A stretch of DNA of 64,000 nucleotides from Enterococcus_E cecorum_C (GTDB lineage: Bacteria; Bacillota; Bacilli; Lactobacillales; Enterococcaceae). Below are positions 53,363-61,814 of the stretch, piece by piece. Position 1 is the first letter of the stretch; the number at the start of each line of letters is the position of its first letter. The DNA is taken from positions 3,155-67,154 of the forward strand of contig NZ_JBQKFH010000011.1 of the NCBI RefSeq assembly GCF_052119425.1, written 5' to 3'. A model generated the notes under the pieces. That model searched no databases and was not told the DNA's origin. It was given only the letters and a program-made list of their open reading frames with translations. The position numbers were made by a program, and so were the translations under genes.

Positions 53363-54797
53363 GAACGGCACCTCCTTCAAATGGATCGACCGGACTTTCT
53401 ACTGCGACTTCTTCTAATTCAGGGCCTTTGCGAACTTCTTTGACCACTAAAGTCACCATCACAGCAGCTAATCCTGTAAATAGTAAGAAGTAAATCGTAT
53501 TAGAAATTAATAATGAAGTAGTAGATACATTTGGTGACACACTATCCATGATGGTAAATACACCATAAACTGTCCATGGATAACGACCTAATTCAGTAAT
53601 TAACCAACCAGTTGTATTAGCTAAGAATGGCGCAAAAGTCGTTAAAGCCATGACCCAAATGACCCAACGTTTCTTAAATAGACTTGGATCTGGTTTTCTT
53701 GTCATCACTAGTCCAACGATTGAAACTAAAAGCATCAATACGCCAAAGCCAGCCATCACACGGAAGCTCCAGAACAAAGCATTTACTGGTGGGTAGAAGT
53801 TCAAATCTTCACCCGTTGATTTTTTGTAAGCTGCTACTTGATCTTTGAAATCTTTTTGGAACTGTTCGTTTAATTCGTTCATCCCTTTGATTTCTTTATT
53901 TGGGTTATTGAAAGCTAAAATCCCTAACATGTAAGGCACTTTCACCCCAAAGACTTCTTGTTTGTTTAATTCATCTGCCCAGCCGACGATGGTCCAAGCA
54001 TTGGTCTTTTCGTAAGCTCCTTCAGTGGCAGCTAATTTCATTGGTTGTGTTTCTACTAAGTCTTTCATTTGTAAGTCCCCAGCAAGTAACACGCCTAATG
54101 AACCGACTAAAGCAACGGTTAACCCTACACGAATAGATTTGCGGTAGAAGTCTTTGAATTTGTCTGTAAGATTTTTGTTGCGTAATAATTGGAAAGCCGT
54201 TAATCCAGCAACAATAATCCCACCCATTGTAATCGCCGCAGTAATGACGTGTGAGTATTCATACCAAGTTTGTGGGTTTTTAATTAAAGCGAAGAAATCA
54301 GTCATTTCCGCGCGACCATTACGTAGTGCATAGCCTGTTGGGTGTTGCATGAACGCATTGGCAATTAAAATCCACAAGGCAGATAACATCGAACCTAATG
54401 TTACCAACCAAATAAAGACTACGTGAAGTTTAGGACTTACTCGCTTCCAAGTAAACATCCATAGTCCTAAGAAAGTTGATTCCATAAAGAAAGCTAATAG
54501 GGCTTCAACAGCTAGCGGTGCACCGAAAATATCACCAACGAATCGAGAATAATCTGACCAGTTCATCCCGAATTGGAATTCTTGAATAATACCAGTAACG
54601 ACACCGACCGCAAAGCTTAGAAGAAAAATATTTCCCCAGAACTTAGCCATCTTTTTGTACATTTCGTCCTTTTTAACAACATACAGTGTTTCCATCACAG
54701 AAATTACTAAAGCGGTACCGATAGAAAAGGGTACGAAGAAATAGTGAAACACTGTTGTCATCGCAAATTGGAAACGTGCTAATGACACAATATCCAT
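53355..54797 (-). CDS. cydA: Cytochrome d ubiquinol oxidase subunit I
   Basis: CydA binds the three haems and the quinol site of cytochrome bd, reducing oxygen to water. The 480-residue protein has nine membrane segments, starts MDIVSLARFQFAMTTVFHYF (His ligand near the start), has the GRAEMTDFF segment and the conserved GWLITELGRYPWTVYG. Enterococci lack haem synthesis, so the enzyme works only with haem from outside or from supplied precursors. It is the first gene of cydABDC; GGAGG precedes the ATG. Confidence 0.97.
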   Translation of the reverse strand: MDIVSLARFQFAMTTVFHYFFVPFSIGTALVISVMETLYVVKKDEMYKKMAKFWGNIFLLSFAVGVVTGIIQEFQFGMNWSDYSRFVGDIFGAPLAVEALLAFFMESTFLGLWMFTWKRVSPKLHVVFIWLVTLGSMLSALWILIANAFMQHPTGYALRNGRAEMTDFFALIKNPQTWYEYSHVITAAITMGGIIVAGLTAFQLLRNKNLTDKFKDFYRKSIRVGLTVALVGSLGVLLAGDLQMKDLVETQPMKLAATEGAYEKTNAWTIVGWADELNKQEVFGVKVPYMLGILAFNNPNKEIKGMNELNEQFQKDFKDQVAAYKKSTGEDLNFYPPVNALFWSFRVMAGFGVLMLLVSIVGLVMTRKPDPSLFKKRWVIWVMALTTFAPFLANTTGWLITELGRYPWTVYGVFTIMDSVSPNVSTTSLLISNTIYFLLFTGLAAVMVTLVVKEVRKGPELEEVAVESPVDPFEGGAVHE

Positions 54798-55000
54798 TTC
54801 AAATCCTCCAATATAAAATGATTTGCTCGAAAAACTTCAAGCAGTGACGAATAAAGCAAATCTCATCATCAGACATCGGACTTGCTACAAACAAACGGCT
54901 TTTCGCTGTACTCACTTATTTCAAACGGCTTATCAGTGAAATCAACAAAAAGTTTGTCCGAGTGATAAAAATAATGAAAATACATTCACTCTATAGCTTT
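54798..55000 (-). promoter_or_regulatory. cyd operon leader, about 200 nt
   Basis: The predicted leader contains AAGCCGTTTG twice (complements at about 54893-54902 and 54929-54938) and a long-range pairing TCGGAC / GTCCGA (about 54886 and 54956). No gene is present. The length and the repeated elements suggest RNA-level regulation, but no known class is recognised. Confidence 0.35.
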
Positions 55001-55028
55001 ATTGTATACTTTTTTCTTATATTTTCAA
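55001..55028 (-). promoter_or_regulatory. cydA promoter
   Basis: On the minus strand TTGAAA (55023-55028) and TACAAT (55001-55006) are 16 bases apart. Confidence 0.55.
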
Positions 55029-55392
55029 AGATTTTATTTCGCACTTTATCATAAGTTTTTATTGAAATATCAAATAAAAAGAACAATTGCTATGTAAAAA
55101 TTTTATCATTTGACCCATTTTCATAAAAATACAAAACAAAAGATATTTTAATGTACGTTATCTATTTTTTAGTTAGAATAATTATAAATTTTATCAACCT
55201 ATCAAATTTATCCCTATTTTTCAACTTTATGAAAATTTAAGATAACATTTATTTATTTTTGAACAGAGATAAACATGTAGATATCAGTATTTAAATAGCA
55301 ACCACGGACATTCTTGTGGGGATTTTCTAGTTCGGGGTGAAGTTTTTTGGTCGATGCCTAGCTATTTTTAAAAAATTTGCTATAATGTAGAT

Positions 55393-55490
55393 GAAAGCAA
55401 TCGTCCGTTTTTGACGGTCGCATAGTTATTTAGGCAAAATAGCCGTTCTAACCTCGCGAAAAAATTAAGTTAGAGGAACGGCTATTTTTC
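55393..55490 (+). ncRNA. Solo antitoxin-like RNA, copy 1
   Basis: An extended -10 (TGCTATAAT, 55378-55386) starts a plus-strand RNA of about 95 nt that holds the hairpin CCGTTTTTGACGG and ends with the terminator ATAGCCGTTCTAAC / GTTAGAGGAACGGCTAT plus T-run. The second half is nearly the same as copy 2 at 55640-55725. Its 5' end ATGAAAGCAA equals ten bases covering the start codon of the toxin at 55757-55834, so it could base-pair with the toxin mRNA start. It has no toxin gene opposite it. Confidence 0.6.
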
Positions 55491-55502
55491 TTGCCTTATT
55501 TT

Positions 55503-55541
55503 CCATATTTACACAAAAACCAGAGAATAAGTCCCTGGTTT
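55503..55541. repeat. 39-bp direct repeat, copy a
   Basis: CCATATTTACACAAAAACCAG and onward to CCCTGGTTT is 37/39 identical to 56031-56069 and contains the AACCAG/CTGGTT terminator hairpin. It marks the edge of a tandem duplication of the toxin-antitoxin unit. Confidence 0.8.
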
Positions 55542-55599
55542 TATAGTTGTAAAATTAAAAAAAATCGACAAATAAAAAAAAGTATGCTAGAATACAAAT

Positions 55600-55725
55600 G
55601 AAAAGAGGGACTGCTGGTACAATCCCCCTTATCAGAGATAGTCCGTTTTTGACGGTCGCATATTTATACTTGGCAAAATAGCCGTTCTAACGTAGCGAAA
55701 AAGTTAGAGGACGGCTATTTTTTCT
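55600..55725 (+). ncRNA. Antisense antitoxin RNA, copy 2
   Basis: The promoter TCGACA (55565-55570) - 17 bp - TAGAAT (55588-55593, with TGC before it) starts a plus-strand RNA near 55600. It contains GTCCGTTTTTGACGGTCGCA and ends at the hairpin ATAGCCGTTCTAAC / GTTAGAGGACGGCTAT (55678-55718), which is also the terminator of the converging toxin mRNA. Convergent RNAs sharing a terminator is the layout of type I toxin-antitoxin loci such as par/Fst and txpA/ratA. Confidence 0.65.
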
Positions 55726-55756
55726 TGCCATTGTTGCCTAGGATTAAACCTATGAT

Positions 55757-55834
55757 TTAGATCACTAATGATAGCGTACCAAAAATCACCGCAACTACGA
55801 TTGAAATAATCGCAATAATGTCGCTGGCTGACAT
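55757..55834 (-). CDS. Type I toxin-like hydrophobic peptide
   Basis: The 25-residue peptide begins MSASDIIAIISIVVAV and ends GTLSLVI, a single membrane segment with one early acidic residue. AAAGGAG stands ten bases before the ATG and the -10 TAGAAT (55926-55931, minus strand, with TGA before it) is upstream. An in-frame ATG at 55867 after AGGTGG would add 11 residues (MQNLSERRFAF). Size, promoter layout and opposing RNA suggest a Fst/TxpA-type pore-forming toxin, though it lacks clear motifs of a named family. Confidence 0.65.
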   Translation of the reverse strand: MSASDIIAIISIVVAVIFGTLSLVI

Positions 55835-56030
55835 GAAAGCAAATCTCCTTTCTGATAGATTTTGCATAAGCACCACCTACTTCCAGTTGAATTTGCAACC
55901 GCCATAACTGCATATCTCAAAACTTATTCTATCACAAATTAATTTTAAATAAGAACAGAAATACCCCAATCATTTTCTCTTTTTTCGCTATATAATTTCA
56001 CTTAATTTTGAGAATTTTATCTATTATTTC

Positions 56031-56069
56031 CCATATTTACACAAAAACCAGAGAGCAAGTCCCTGGTTT
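56031..56069 (-). terminator. lysR terminator and 39-bp direct repeat, copy b
   Basis: AAACCAGGGACTT...CTCTGGTTTTTG on the minus strand follows the LysR stop codon directly. The same 39 bases recur at 55503-55541. Confidence 0.8.
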
Positions 56070-56979
56070 ATTTTGATGGATGAAAATGTTGTAAATAGTC
56101 TTTCAGTCGCGTCAAAAAGCTTTCCGCCATATCTGAAAGGACACGGTCTTTTTGATGAATCGCAATTAACTGACTTTTCGGCGCATTGGCTAGCGGAATC
56201 AGTAAAATCCCCTGCGAAGGCCCATCTTCTACCAAGCCAGAGCCAGAACCATAGGCATTTGTGCGTGTTAAGATACCGGTTAATGTCGCGCGGTCAGAGG
56301 CGTGAATGACCTGCACCACCTCTGGAAAATCCAATAAATCCTCTGAAAAATAAGTATAATGGTCACTTTCTTGTGAGAAACGGATTTGCGGATAAGGCAT
56401 TAAATCATCTAAGGTAATCTCTGCTTTGGTCGCTAAAGGATGATTTTCACCTAAAAAGATATGCGTTTGAAACTCATGCAACACCTCATAAGTCAGCTCA
56501 CTAGCCTTAAACATCCGCTCTAAAGCTACTTTATTGGAAGCATTCAGATATAAAATACCCAATTCACTACGATATTCTTCCACATCTTTAATCACGCTCA
56601 AAGTCGTATTTTCGTATATGCGGAAAGATTCACACTCTGGAAAATCCTGAATCATCTCGCTTAGAATAATAGATAAGAAATCATAGTGCTGACTGGCAAT
56701 CGAAAAATGCTTGGTATGATCGCTTTTCGTGGCATAACGATTTTCAAGCAACTCCACTTGCGATAAAATTTGTTGCGCATATTGGAAAAAATCGCTACCT
56801 TCTTTAGTCAGATAGGCCCCTTGACTCGTGCGTTCAAATAGTTGCACATTTAATTCTTGTTCTAATTCTTTAATCGCATGGGACAGACTCGGTTGCGATA
56901 CATAGAGTTTTTTGGCTGCTTCTCGAAAACTCCCATTATTCGCAATCGCCGTCACATAACGCATTTGTTGAATATTCAT
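56068..56979 (-). CDS. LysR-family transcriptional regulator
   Basis: The 303-residue protein starts MNIQQMRYVTAIANNGSFRE, with the LysR helix-turn-helix at about 15-45 (REAAKKLYVSQPSLSHAIKE LE region) and an effector-binding domain after residue 90. It resembles the CpsY/CynR-type regulators of streptococci and enterococci. The target is unknown; neither neighbour is divergent from it, so autoregulation or a distant target is possible. Its stop lies at the edge of the duplicated 39-bp repeat. Confidence 0.92.
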   Translation of the reverse strand: MNIQQMRYVTAIANNGSFREAAKKLYVSQPSLSHAIKELEQELNVQLFERTSQGAYLTKEGSDFFQYAQQILSQVELLENRYATKSDHTKHFSIASQHYDFLSIILSEMIQDFPECESFRIYENTTLSVIKDVEEYRSELGILYLNASNKVALERMFKASELTYEVLHEFQTHIFLGENHPLATKAEITLDDLMPYPQIRFSQESDHYTYFSEDLLDFPEVVQVIHASDRATLTGILTRTNAYGSGSGLVEDGPSQGILLIPLANAPKSQLIAIHQKDRVLSDMAESFLTRLKDYLQHFHPSK

Positions 56980-57120
56980 CCTAAAACCACCTTTTTACCT
57001 TCCTTTTTTCCCATTATACCTTTTTATCTGCTCATTTGTGAACAACTTCTAGACTTTCATTTGATAGCCTTTATCTATCACGCTTCGCAACTCGCGTCTA
57101 AGCAAGCTACCTCATAACCT

Positions 57121-58473
57121 TTATCTCATTGTCACAAATTCTTCGGCGCCGGTTGGGTGGATGGCTACGGTGTTGTCAAAATCGGCTTTGGTTGCGCCCA
57201 TTTTAATCGCCACCGCAAAGCCTTGAAGCATTTCATCGACTCCTACGCCAATGCCATGAAGTCCGATAATTTTTTCTTCTTCACCTAAGCAGACTAGTTT
57301 CATCACAGATTTTTCGCGGAAGTCGCTTAACGCATAATGCATCGGTGTGAAAGTGGAGCGATACACTTTGATATTTTCGGCACCATATTTTTCAATGGCT
57401 GCTTCTTCACTATCGCCAATTGTTGCAATAGCTGGATGCGTGAAAATCACAGTTGGTACTAAATTGTAATCCAAATGCGCATCGGTTTGACCATTGAATA
57501 AACGCTCAGACAATCGACGTCCAGCCGCAATTGCCACTGGGGTTAATTCTAATTTACCAATCACATCGCCCACTGCAAAAATATGATCCACGCTTGTCTT
57601 TTGATATTTATCCACTGCAATAAAGCCTCGGTCATCCAGCTTGACATCCGTATTTTCCAAACCAATCTTTTCCACATTTGGCACGCGTCCTCCGGCAAAC
57701 AATACATAATCTGTCGCAATAACCGCACCATTTTCAAAAGTCACTTCATAACCGCTAGCTGTCTTTTCGATTTTGGCTGGTACATGATTGGCCTTAGTCG
57801 TAATGCCGCGCGCTTGATATAAATTCACTAAAGATTCGATTATTTGGGTGTCAAACTGGCGCAATGGTCGTGCTTTGCGATACGCCCAAGTCACCTGTGA
57901 ACCTAAACCATGCATCACACCGGCCAATTCTGCCGCAATATAACCAGCCCCTAAAATCAAAACATGCTTAGGTAACTTAGTTAAAGCAAAGAAATCATCG
58001 GAGTTTTTCGCATATTCGCCACCAGGAATCGCTAAGGGCATCGGTCTAGCTCCGGTCGCAATCAAAATGTTTTCCCCATAAAATTGTTGGTTGTCCACAG
58101 AAATCACATGGTTATCCACAAATTGTGCATAACCGTGAATAACTTCAACTTTATTGCTATCAAGGCCTCTTTGGTACGCACCATGTAGAAATTCAATATA
58201 CTTTTCACGGTTTTCCACAAGTTTTGCGAAATCAAACTTATCCACATGTGCATAAATACCGTAGCCTGCTGCTTCTTTTTCCACAGCTTCAATCACATGA
58301 CTCGCTTGCCACATCACCTTTTTAGGGACACAGCCGACATTCACACAGGTACCCCCTAGATGACGACTTTCAATCAATAACACTTTAGCACCACGCATCG
58401 CAGCTCGGTTCGCAGAGGCAATTCCCCCACTCCCGCCACCAATAACAATATAATCATAAGTTGGTATACTCAT
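57121..58473 (-). CDS. gor: Glutathione-disulfide reductase
   Basis: The 450-residue pyridine nucleotide-disulfide oxidoreductase has the FAD motif IGGGSGGIAS, redox cysteines 43 and 48 in GGTCVNVGCVPKK, an NADPH motif GAGYIAAELAG, and the C-terminal AIHPTGAEE with the catalytic His/Glu. It recycles GSH. The tail TGAEEFVTMR is as in known enterococcal and streptococcal enzymes. Immediately after the stop the sequence (AAAGGTTATGAGGTAGC) resembles the head of the dispersed repeat. Confidence 0.93.
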   Translation of the reverse strand: MSIPTYDYIVIGGGSGGIASANRAAMRGAKVLLIESRHLGGTCVNVGCVPKKVMWQASHVIEAVEKEAAGYGIYAHVDKFDFAKLVENREKYIEFLHGAYQRGLDSNKVEVIHGYAQFVDNHVISVDNQQFYGENILIATGARPMPLAIPGGEYAKNSDDFFALTKLPKHVLILGAGYIAAELAGVMHGLGSQVTWAYRKARPLRQFDTQIIESLVNLYQARGITTKANHVPAKIEKTASGYEVTFENGAVIATDYVLFAGGRVPNVEKIGLENTDVKLDDRGFIAVDKYQKTSVDHIFAVGDVIGKLELTPVAIAAGRRLSERLFNGQTDAHLDYNLVPTVIFTHPAIATIGDSEEAAIEKYGAENIKVYRSTFTPMHYALSDFREKSVMKLVCLGEEEKIIGLHGIGVGVDEMLQGFAVAIKMGATKADFDNTVAIHPTGAEEFVTMR

Positions 58474-58707
58474 TTACATCACCTTAAAAAATTATTTTCA
58501 ACACTTTTTGGTTGAATATTTGCTTTGAGTATAACATAACCTTGAAAAATCCCCAAAATATCTGCCATTGGCGAAACAACATTTACAAATTGCATATATT
58601 TTTTGCTATTATTTTGTAAATACTATTTGAATTCCACTGTAAACGCTTATCAATTCACACACCTTTTGATACGATAAAGATAAGAAAACAACAAAGGAAG
58701 AGGTACT

Positions 58708-59547
58708 ATGTCAAAAATTATTTTTCTCGATGTTGATGGGACTTTAGTAGATTATGATAACACGTTGCCTGAATCTGCCAAACTGGCTATTCAAAAGGCA
58801 CGGGCAAATGGGCATCTAGTTTACGCATGCACTGGGCGAAGTAAAGCGGAAATGCCCGATTATATTTTAAATATCGGACTGGATGGGATGATTGGGGGCA
58901 ACGGGGCCTATGTCGAACATGACGGCAAGGTGATTATGCATCAAATGTTGTCTGCCAAAGATGTTCGTGAAATTGTCGATTGGTTGCATGAGCGGCAATT
59001 AGAATTTTACATCGAGAGCAATAACGGGCTTTTTGCGAGTGAAAACTTTCGTGAAGTGGCGCGTCCAGTCATGAAAAAATACGCACTGAAAAAAGGAAAA
59101 AAGCTAGAAGAAGTAGCTGATCAAGAAGTAGAAGACGTGCTACATGGCGTCGTTTTCGGTGGGAAGCTGTATCGGGATGATGTGAATAAAATCAGCTTTA
59201 TCCTCAACTCTTATGAAGACCATGAAGCAAGCAAACAAGCCTTTGCCCATCTAAAAGCTGGCACATGGGGTGGTGTTGGCGAAACAGCCTTGTTTGGTGA
59301 TTTAGGTGTGAAAGACATTACCAAAGCGCATGCCATTGATGTTTTACTTGACCATCTGCACGCTTCAAAGACAGATACGATTGCCTTTGGAGATGCGAAG
59401 GTCGATATTCCGATGCTTGAATATTGCCAAATTGGTGTCGCAATGGGCAATGGTGGCGAAGAAATCAAAGCTATGGCCGATTTTATTACCGATGCAGTAG
59501 AAGACGATGGACTTGCCCATGCTTTTGAAAAATTAGGTTTAATCTAA
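58708..59547 (+). CDS. Cof-type HAD hydrolase
   Basis: The 279-residue phosphatase starts MSKIIFLDVDGTLVDYDNTL, with nucleophile Asp8 and Asp10, CTGRSK as motif II, and FGDAKVDIPMLEYC as motif IV; the central cap is of C2 type. Such enzymes hydrolyse sugar phosphates, FMN or PLP. GGAAGAGG precedes the ATG. A TGTAAACGCTTAT near 58638 resembles a CcpA site but lacks a conserved base. Confidence 0.92.
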   Translation: MSKIIFLDVDGTLVDYDNTLPESAKLAIQKARANGHLVYACTGRSKAEMPDYILNIGLDGMIGGNGAYVEHDGKVIMHQMLSAKDVREIVDWLHERQLEFYIESNNGLFASENFREVARPVMKKYALKKGKKLEEVADQEVEDVLHGVVFGGKLYRDDVNKISFILNSYEDHEASKQAFAHLKAGTWGGVGETALFGDLGVKDITKAHAIDVLLDHLHASKTDTIAFGDAKVDIPMLEYCQIGVAMGNGGEEIKAMADFITDAVEDDGLAHAFEKLGLI

Positions 59548-59552
59548 CAAAA

Positions 59553-59591
59553 AAAAACGCTCAGCCTTGAAAATGAGGTTGAGCCTTTTTT
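59553..59591 (+). terminator. HAD gene terminator
   Basis: GCTCAGCCTT / GAGGTTGAGC (one wobble) followed by CTTTTTT; the A-run on the left also lets it act on the opposite strand. Confidence 0.75.
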
Positions 59592-59594
59592 GCC

Positions 59595-59837
59595 TTAATA
59601 TTGCGCTTGAATCGTGACTTGATTTTGCTTTAAGCCTGTTTTTTTGAAAAAGTCCTGAATAAAAAGTTGTGAATGTGTATAAGGACTTTCTGCATCCGTT
59701 AAGGTCAGTACGTAAAACTTATCATAGGGATTCATCCAGACCCCAAAATTCTTCAAAGCCACGATGTCGATATTGGGGGCATCTGCGGTTAATTCGATTT
59801 TGTATTGACGAACATTATGCATATTGTTGAAATTCAT
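59595..59837 (-). CDS. Uncharacterised 80-residue protein
   Basis: The protein begins MNFNNMHNVRQYKIELTADA and contains GVWMNPYDKFYVLTL. It is not strongly hydrophobic and has no signal peptide. GAGG precedes the ATG by six bases, and an internal ATG at residue 6 is also possible. I recognise no family. Confidence 0.55.
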   Translation of the reverse strand: MNFNNMHNVRQYKIELTADAPNIDIVALKNFGVWMNPYDKFYVLTLTDAESPYTHSQLFIQDFFKKTGLKQNQVTIQAQY

Positions 59838-59911
59838 TTCCTGCCTCGATTCTATGGTTTATTTATTTATATGATAACACTTTCACAAAAAGAAAGCTAT
59901 TTTCTGAAGTA

Positions 59912-60185
59912 TCAATCAAATAAATCATCATGTTTACCCGTTCTAGTTAACACCAAAGTTATACTTTCTTTCTCTATTTTATAAATCAAAAGCCAATCAT
60001 TTTCAATATGTAACTCTCTATATCCTTGCCAATTTCCTTTTAGCGAATGGTCCTTATGTCTTTAACTTATAAGTATCCTTTGAAATAATGCATTCGACAG
60101 CAACTTTAACTTTAGTAATATCATAGTGCTTCTTTTTGTATCTTTTCAAGTCTCTTTTAAATGCAGGAGTTTGCCTAATCTTCAT
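59912..60185 (-). pseudogene. YafQ/RelE-type toxin gene, frameshifted
   Basis: From an ATG at 60183-60185 overlapping the antitoxin stop, the frame reads MKIRQTPAFKRDLKRYKKKH, then IISKDTYKLKT and a stop. One base out of frame the sequence goes on with DHSLKGNWQGYRELHIENDW, LLIYKIEKESITLVL and TRTGKHDDLFD. Together they make a full YafQ-like mRNA interferase of about 91 codons, including the expected LIY and RTG.HDDLF ends. The total span (274 bases) is not a multiple of three. The gene is therefore inactive unless a frameshift or a sequencing error is involved. Confidence 0.8.
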
Positions 60186-60366
60186 TGATACTCTGCCACC
60201 ATTCTTCTACACTATCAAACGCTTCTGTATTTCCGCTTTCTACGTCTAACCGTGCTTTGATGTTTTCTAAATCTTTTAGTGTATAGATATATTCAATAAT
60301 TAAGTCAAGTTCTTCAGCATTGAGACCATTAATCATCCTAGTTAATTCATCCACTTTTGCAGACAT
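60175..60366 (-). CDS. Antitoxin of the broken YafQ-like module
   Basis: The 63-residue acidic protein begins MSAKVDELTRMINGLNAEEL and ends VEEWWQSINED; the tail is typical of antitoxins that cover a RelE-fold toxin. The ATG is eight bases after GGAG. Its stop overlaps the start of the frameshifted toxin gene, in the normal antitoxin-toxin order. It remains intact although the toxin is not, as often seen since a free antitoxin is harmless. Confidence 0.7.
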   Translation of the reverse strand: MSAKVDELTRMINGLNAEELDLIIEYIYTLKDLENIKARLDVESGNTEAFDSVEEWWQSINED

Positions 60367-60505
60367 TTTCATCGCTCCATTCTTTTAATAAAAAAAGCTG
60401 ACTTCAACTATAATATATCATTCATTGTGATAAAAGTGAATGAATTAGTATGAAACTACAAATGAAAACAGAGATTATTCTTTATTTAGTTTATTCACAA
60501 AGAGT

Positions 60506-60548
60506 TAAAAATGTGTAGCAAGAATATTTCACCTTACTACACATTTTT
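60506..60548 (-). terminator. ABC permease operon terminator
   Basis: AAATGTGTAG / CTACACATTT stem with A- and T-runs on each side, directly after the permease stop codon. Confidence 0.85.
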
Positions 60549-60551
60549 GAG

Positions 60552-61814
60552 TTATTTCACGGTTTTCATTAATTTGATGGATTGTTTAAAGGCCGCCAAT
60601 ACCCCACGGTCATTGTAAACGAGGACATTGGCTTTATACATTTTCGCTGATAAGACCATCACCACGGTACTAATCACGATATTTAGCGCTAAACTGATGA
60701 AAGCACCTGGATAGCTGACCACTTCATTGACAATTCTAAGTGGCATCGCAAAACTAGACCAATATGGAATATAAGAAGTAATGGTTAAAATCGGACTTTG
60801 CGTATTGGTAAAGCTAAAGACCAAGCCGCCAAAATAGCCAATCATCGCCAAATACATCACCGGCATAATGGCTTTGGAGGTTTCTTCTGCGCGATTGACA
60901 AGAGAGCCTGCCACCGCTGATAAGACCGCATATTGGACAATTCCCGTCAAGACAAACAGCGCCACTAAGACAATATTTAAAAATAAAGTCCAACTAAAGT
61001 GCGCCCCAAAATCCACACTTGCTAAAAATGGCGCCAGTTGCTCATTATCCTTGAATTGATATAAACCAAACAAAAAGACGGGAATGTAGACAGCCATCTG
61101 CGTCAAACCAACCAAGATGACCCCCATGATTTTTCCATAATAATGCGTGCTTGCCTTGGTACTCGATAAAATAATTTCCATAATCCGACTACCTTTTTCC
61201 GTCGCAATTTCTTGGGCGATAATATTGGCATAATTAGCAATAAACAAGAATAAAATAATCGTGCAGGCAAATCCGATAATCATCTGAACCGCTGCGCCAT
61301 CTTCTTGTTTTTTCGTTAAGTGGCCTTGATCATTGACGGTCACTTTATTCACCGTAAGTGGCACTTGTTGGTCGAGTTGGGCCAATTGTTGCGCACTTAA
61401 CCCTAACTTTTGGGCAGAAACTTGGCGTTGGATTTGACTTAACATCATGCGCAATTTCAGCTGCGTACTGGTTTCCACACTATCTTTGGCCAATAATTTT
61501 GCTTCAAGGACCTCTTTTGAAGTATCTAAAATTAAGAAGGCATCAATTTTATCCTCTGCCAGTTGCTTTTCACCGGCCTTTTCAGATTTCATCGCAATAA
61601 ATTCGAATTCCTTTGATTGGCTCAAGGCGTTGGCAAGCACCATCTGTTGGTCATACACACCAATTTTGTCAATGCTAGACGCGTCACTCATAAATTTACC
61701 CATGCCATAATATAAAGCACCAATTACAAGTGGCGCCAACACCATAATCAAAAAGGCAGCCGAACGTACTTGTTTTTTATAAACATTTAATGCAATAATC
61801 CAAAACTTACTCAT
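60552..61814 (-). CDS. ABC transporter permease, NatB-like
   Basis: The 420-residue protein has one N-terminal membrane segment (about 18-38), an extracellular domain of roughly 120 residues and five more membrane segments in the second half, as in NatB/ABC-2 permeases. NatAB exports sodium in B. subtilis; other members export peptides or drugs. The ATG at 61814 follows AGGTG and overlaps the natA-like stop. It is the last gene of the XRE-DUF3169-ABC operon. Confidence 0.87.
   Translation of the reverse strand: MSKFWIIALNVYKKQVRSAAFLIMVLAPLVIGALYYGMGKFMSDASSIDKIGVYDQQMVLANALSQSKEFEFIAMKSEKAGEKQLAEDKIDAFLILDTSKEVLEAKLLAKDSVETSTQLKLRMMLSQIQRQVSAQKLGLSAQQLAQLDQQVPLTVNKVTVNDQGHLTKKQEDGAAVQMIIGFACTIILFLFIANYANIIAQEIATEKGSRIMEIILSSTKASTHYYGKIMGVILVGLTQMAVYIPVFLFGLYQFKDNEQLAPFLASVDFGAHFSWTLFLNIVLVALFVLTGIVQYAVLSAVAGSLVNRAEETSKAIMPVMYLAMIGYFGGLVFSFTNTQSPILTITSYIPYWSSFAMPLRIVNEVVSYPGAFISLALNIVISTVVMVLSAKMYKANVLVYNDRGVLAAFKQSIKLMKTVK

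Noticed and set aside
55704..55913. 69-codon frame on the minus strand over the type I toxin
   Set aside because: It is in a different frame from the well-initiated toxin peptide and runs through the shared terminator region.
58638..58651. CcpA-site-like TGTAAACGCTTAT before the HAD gene, and its reverse near 37165
   Set aside because: Both lack the conserved C near the end of the cre consensus; they may be chance in AT-rich DNA.
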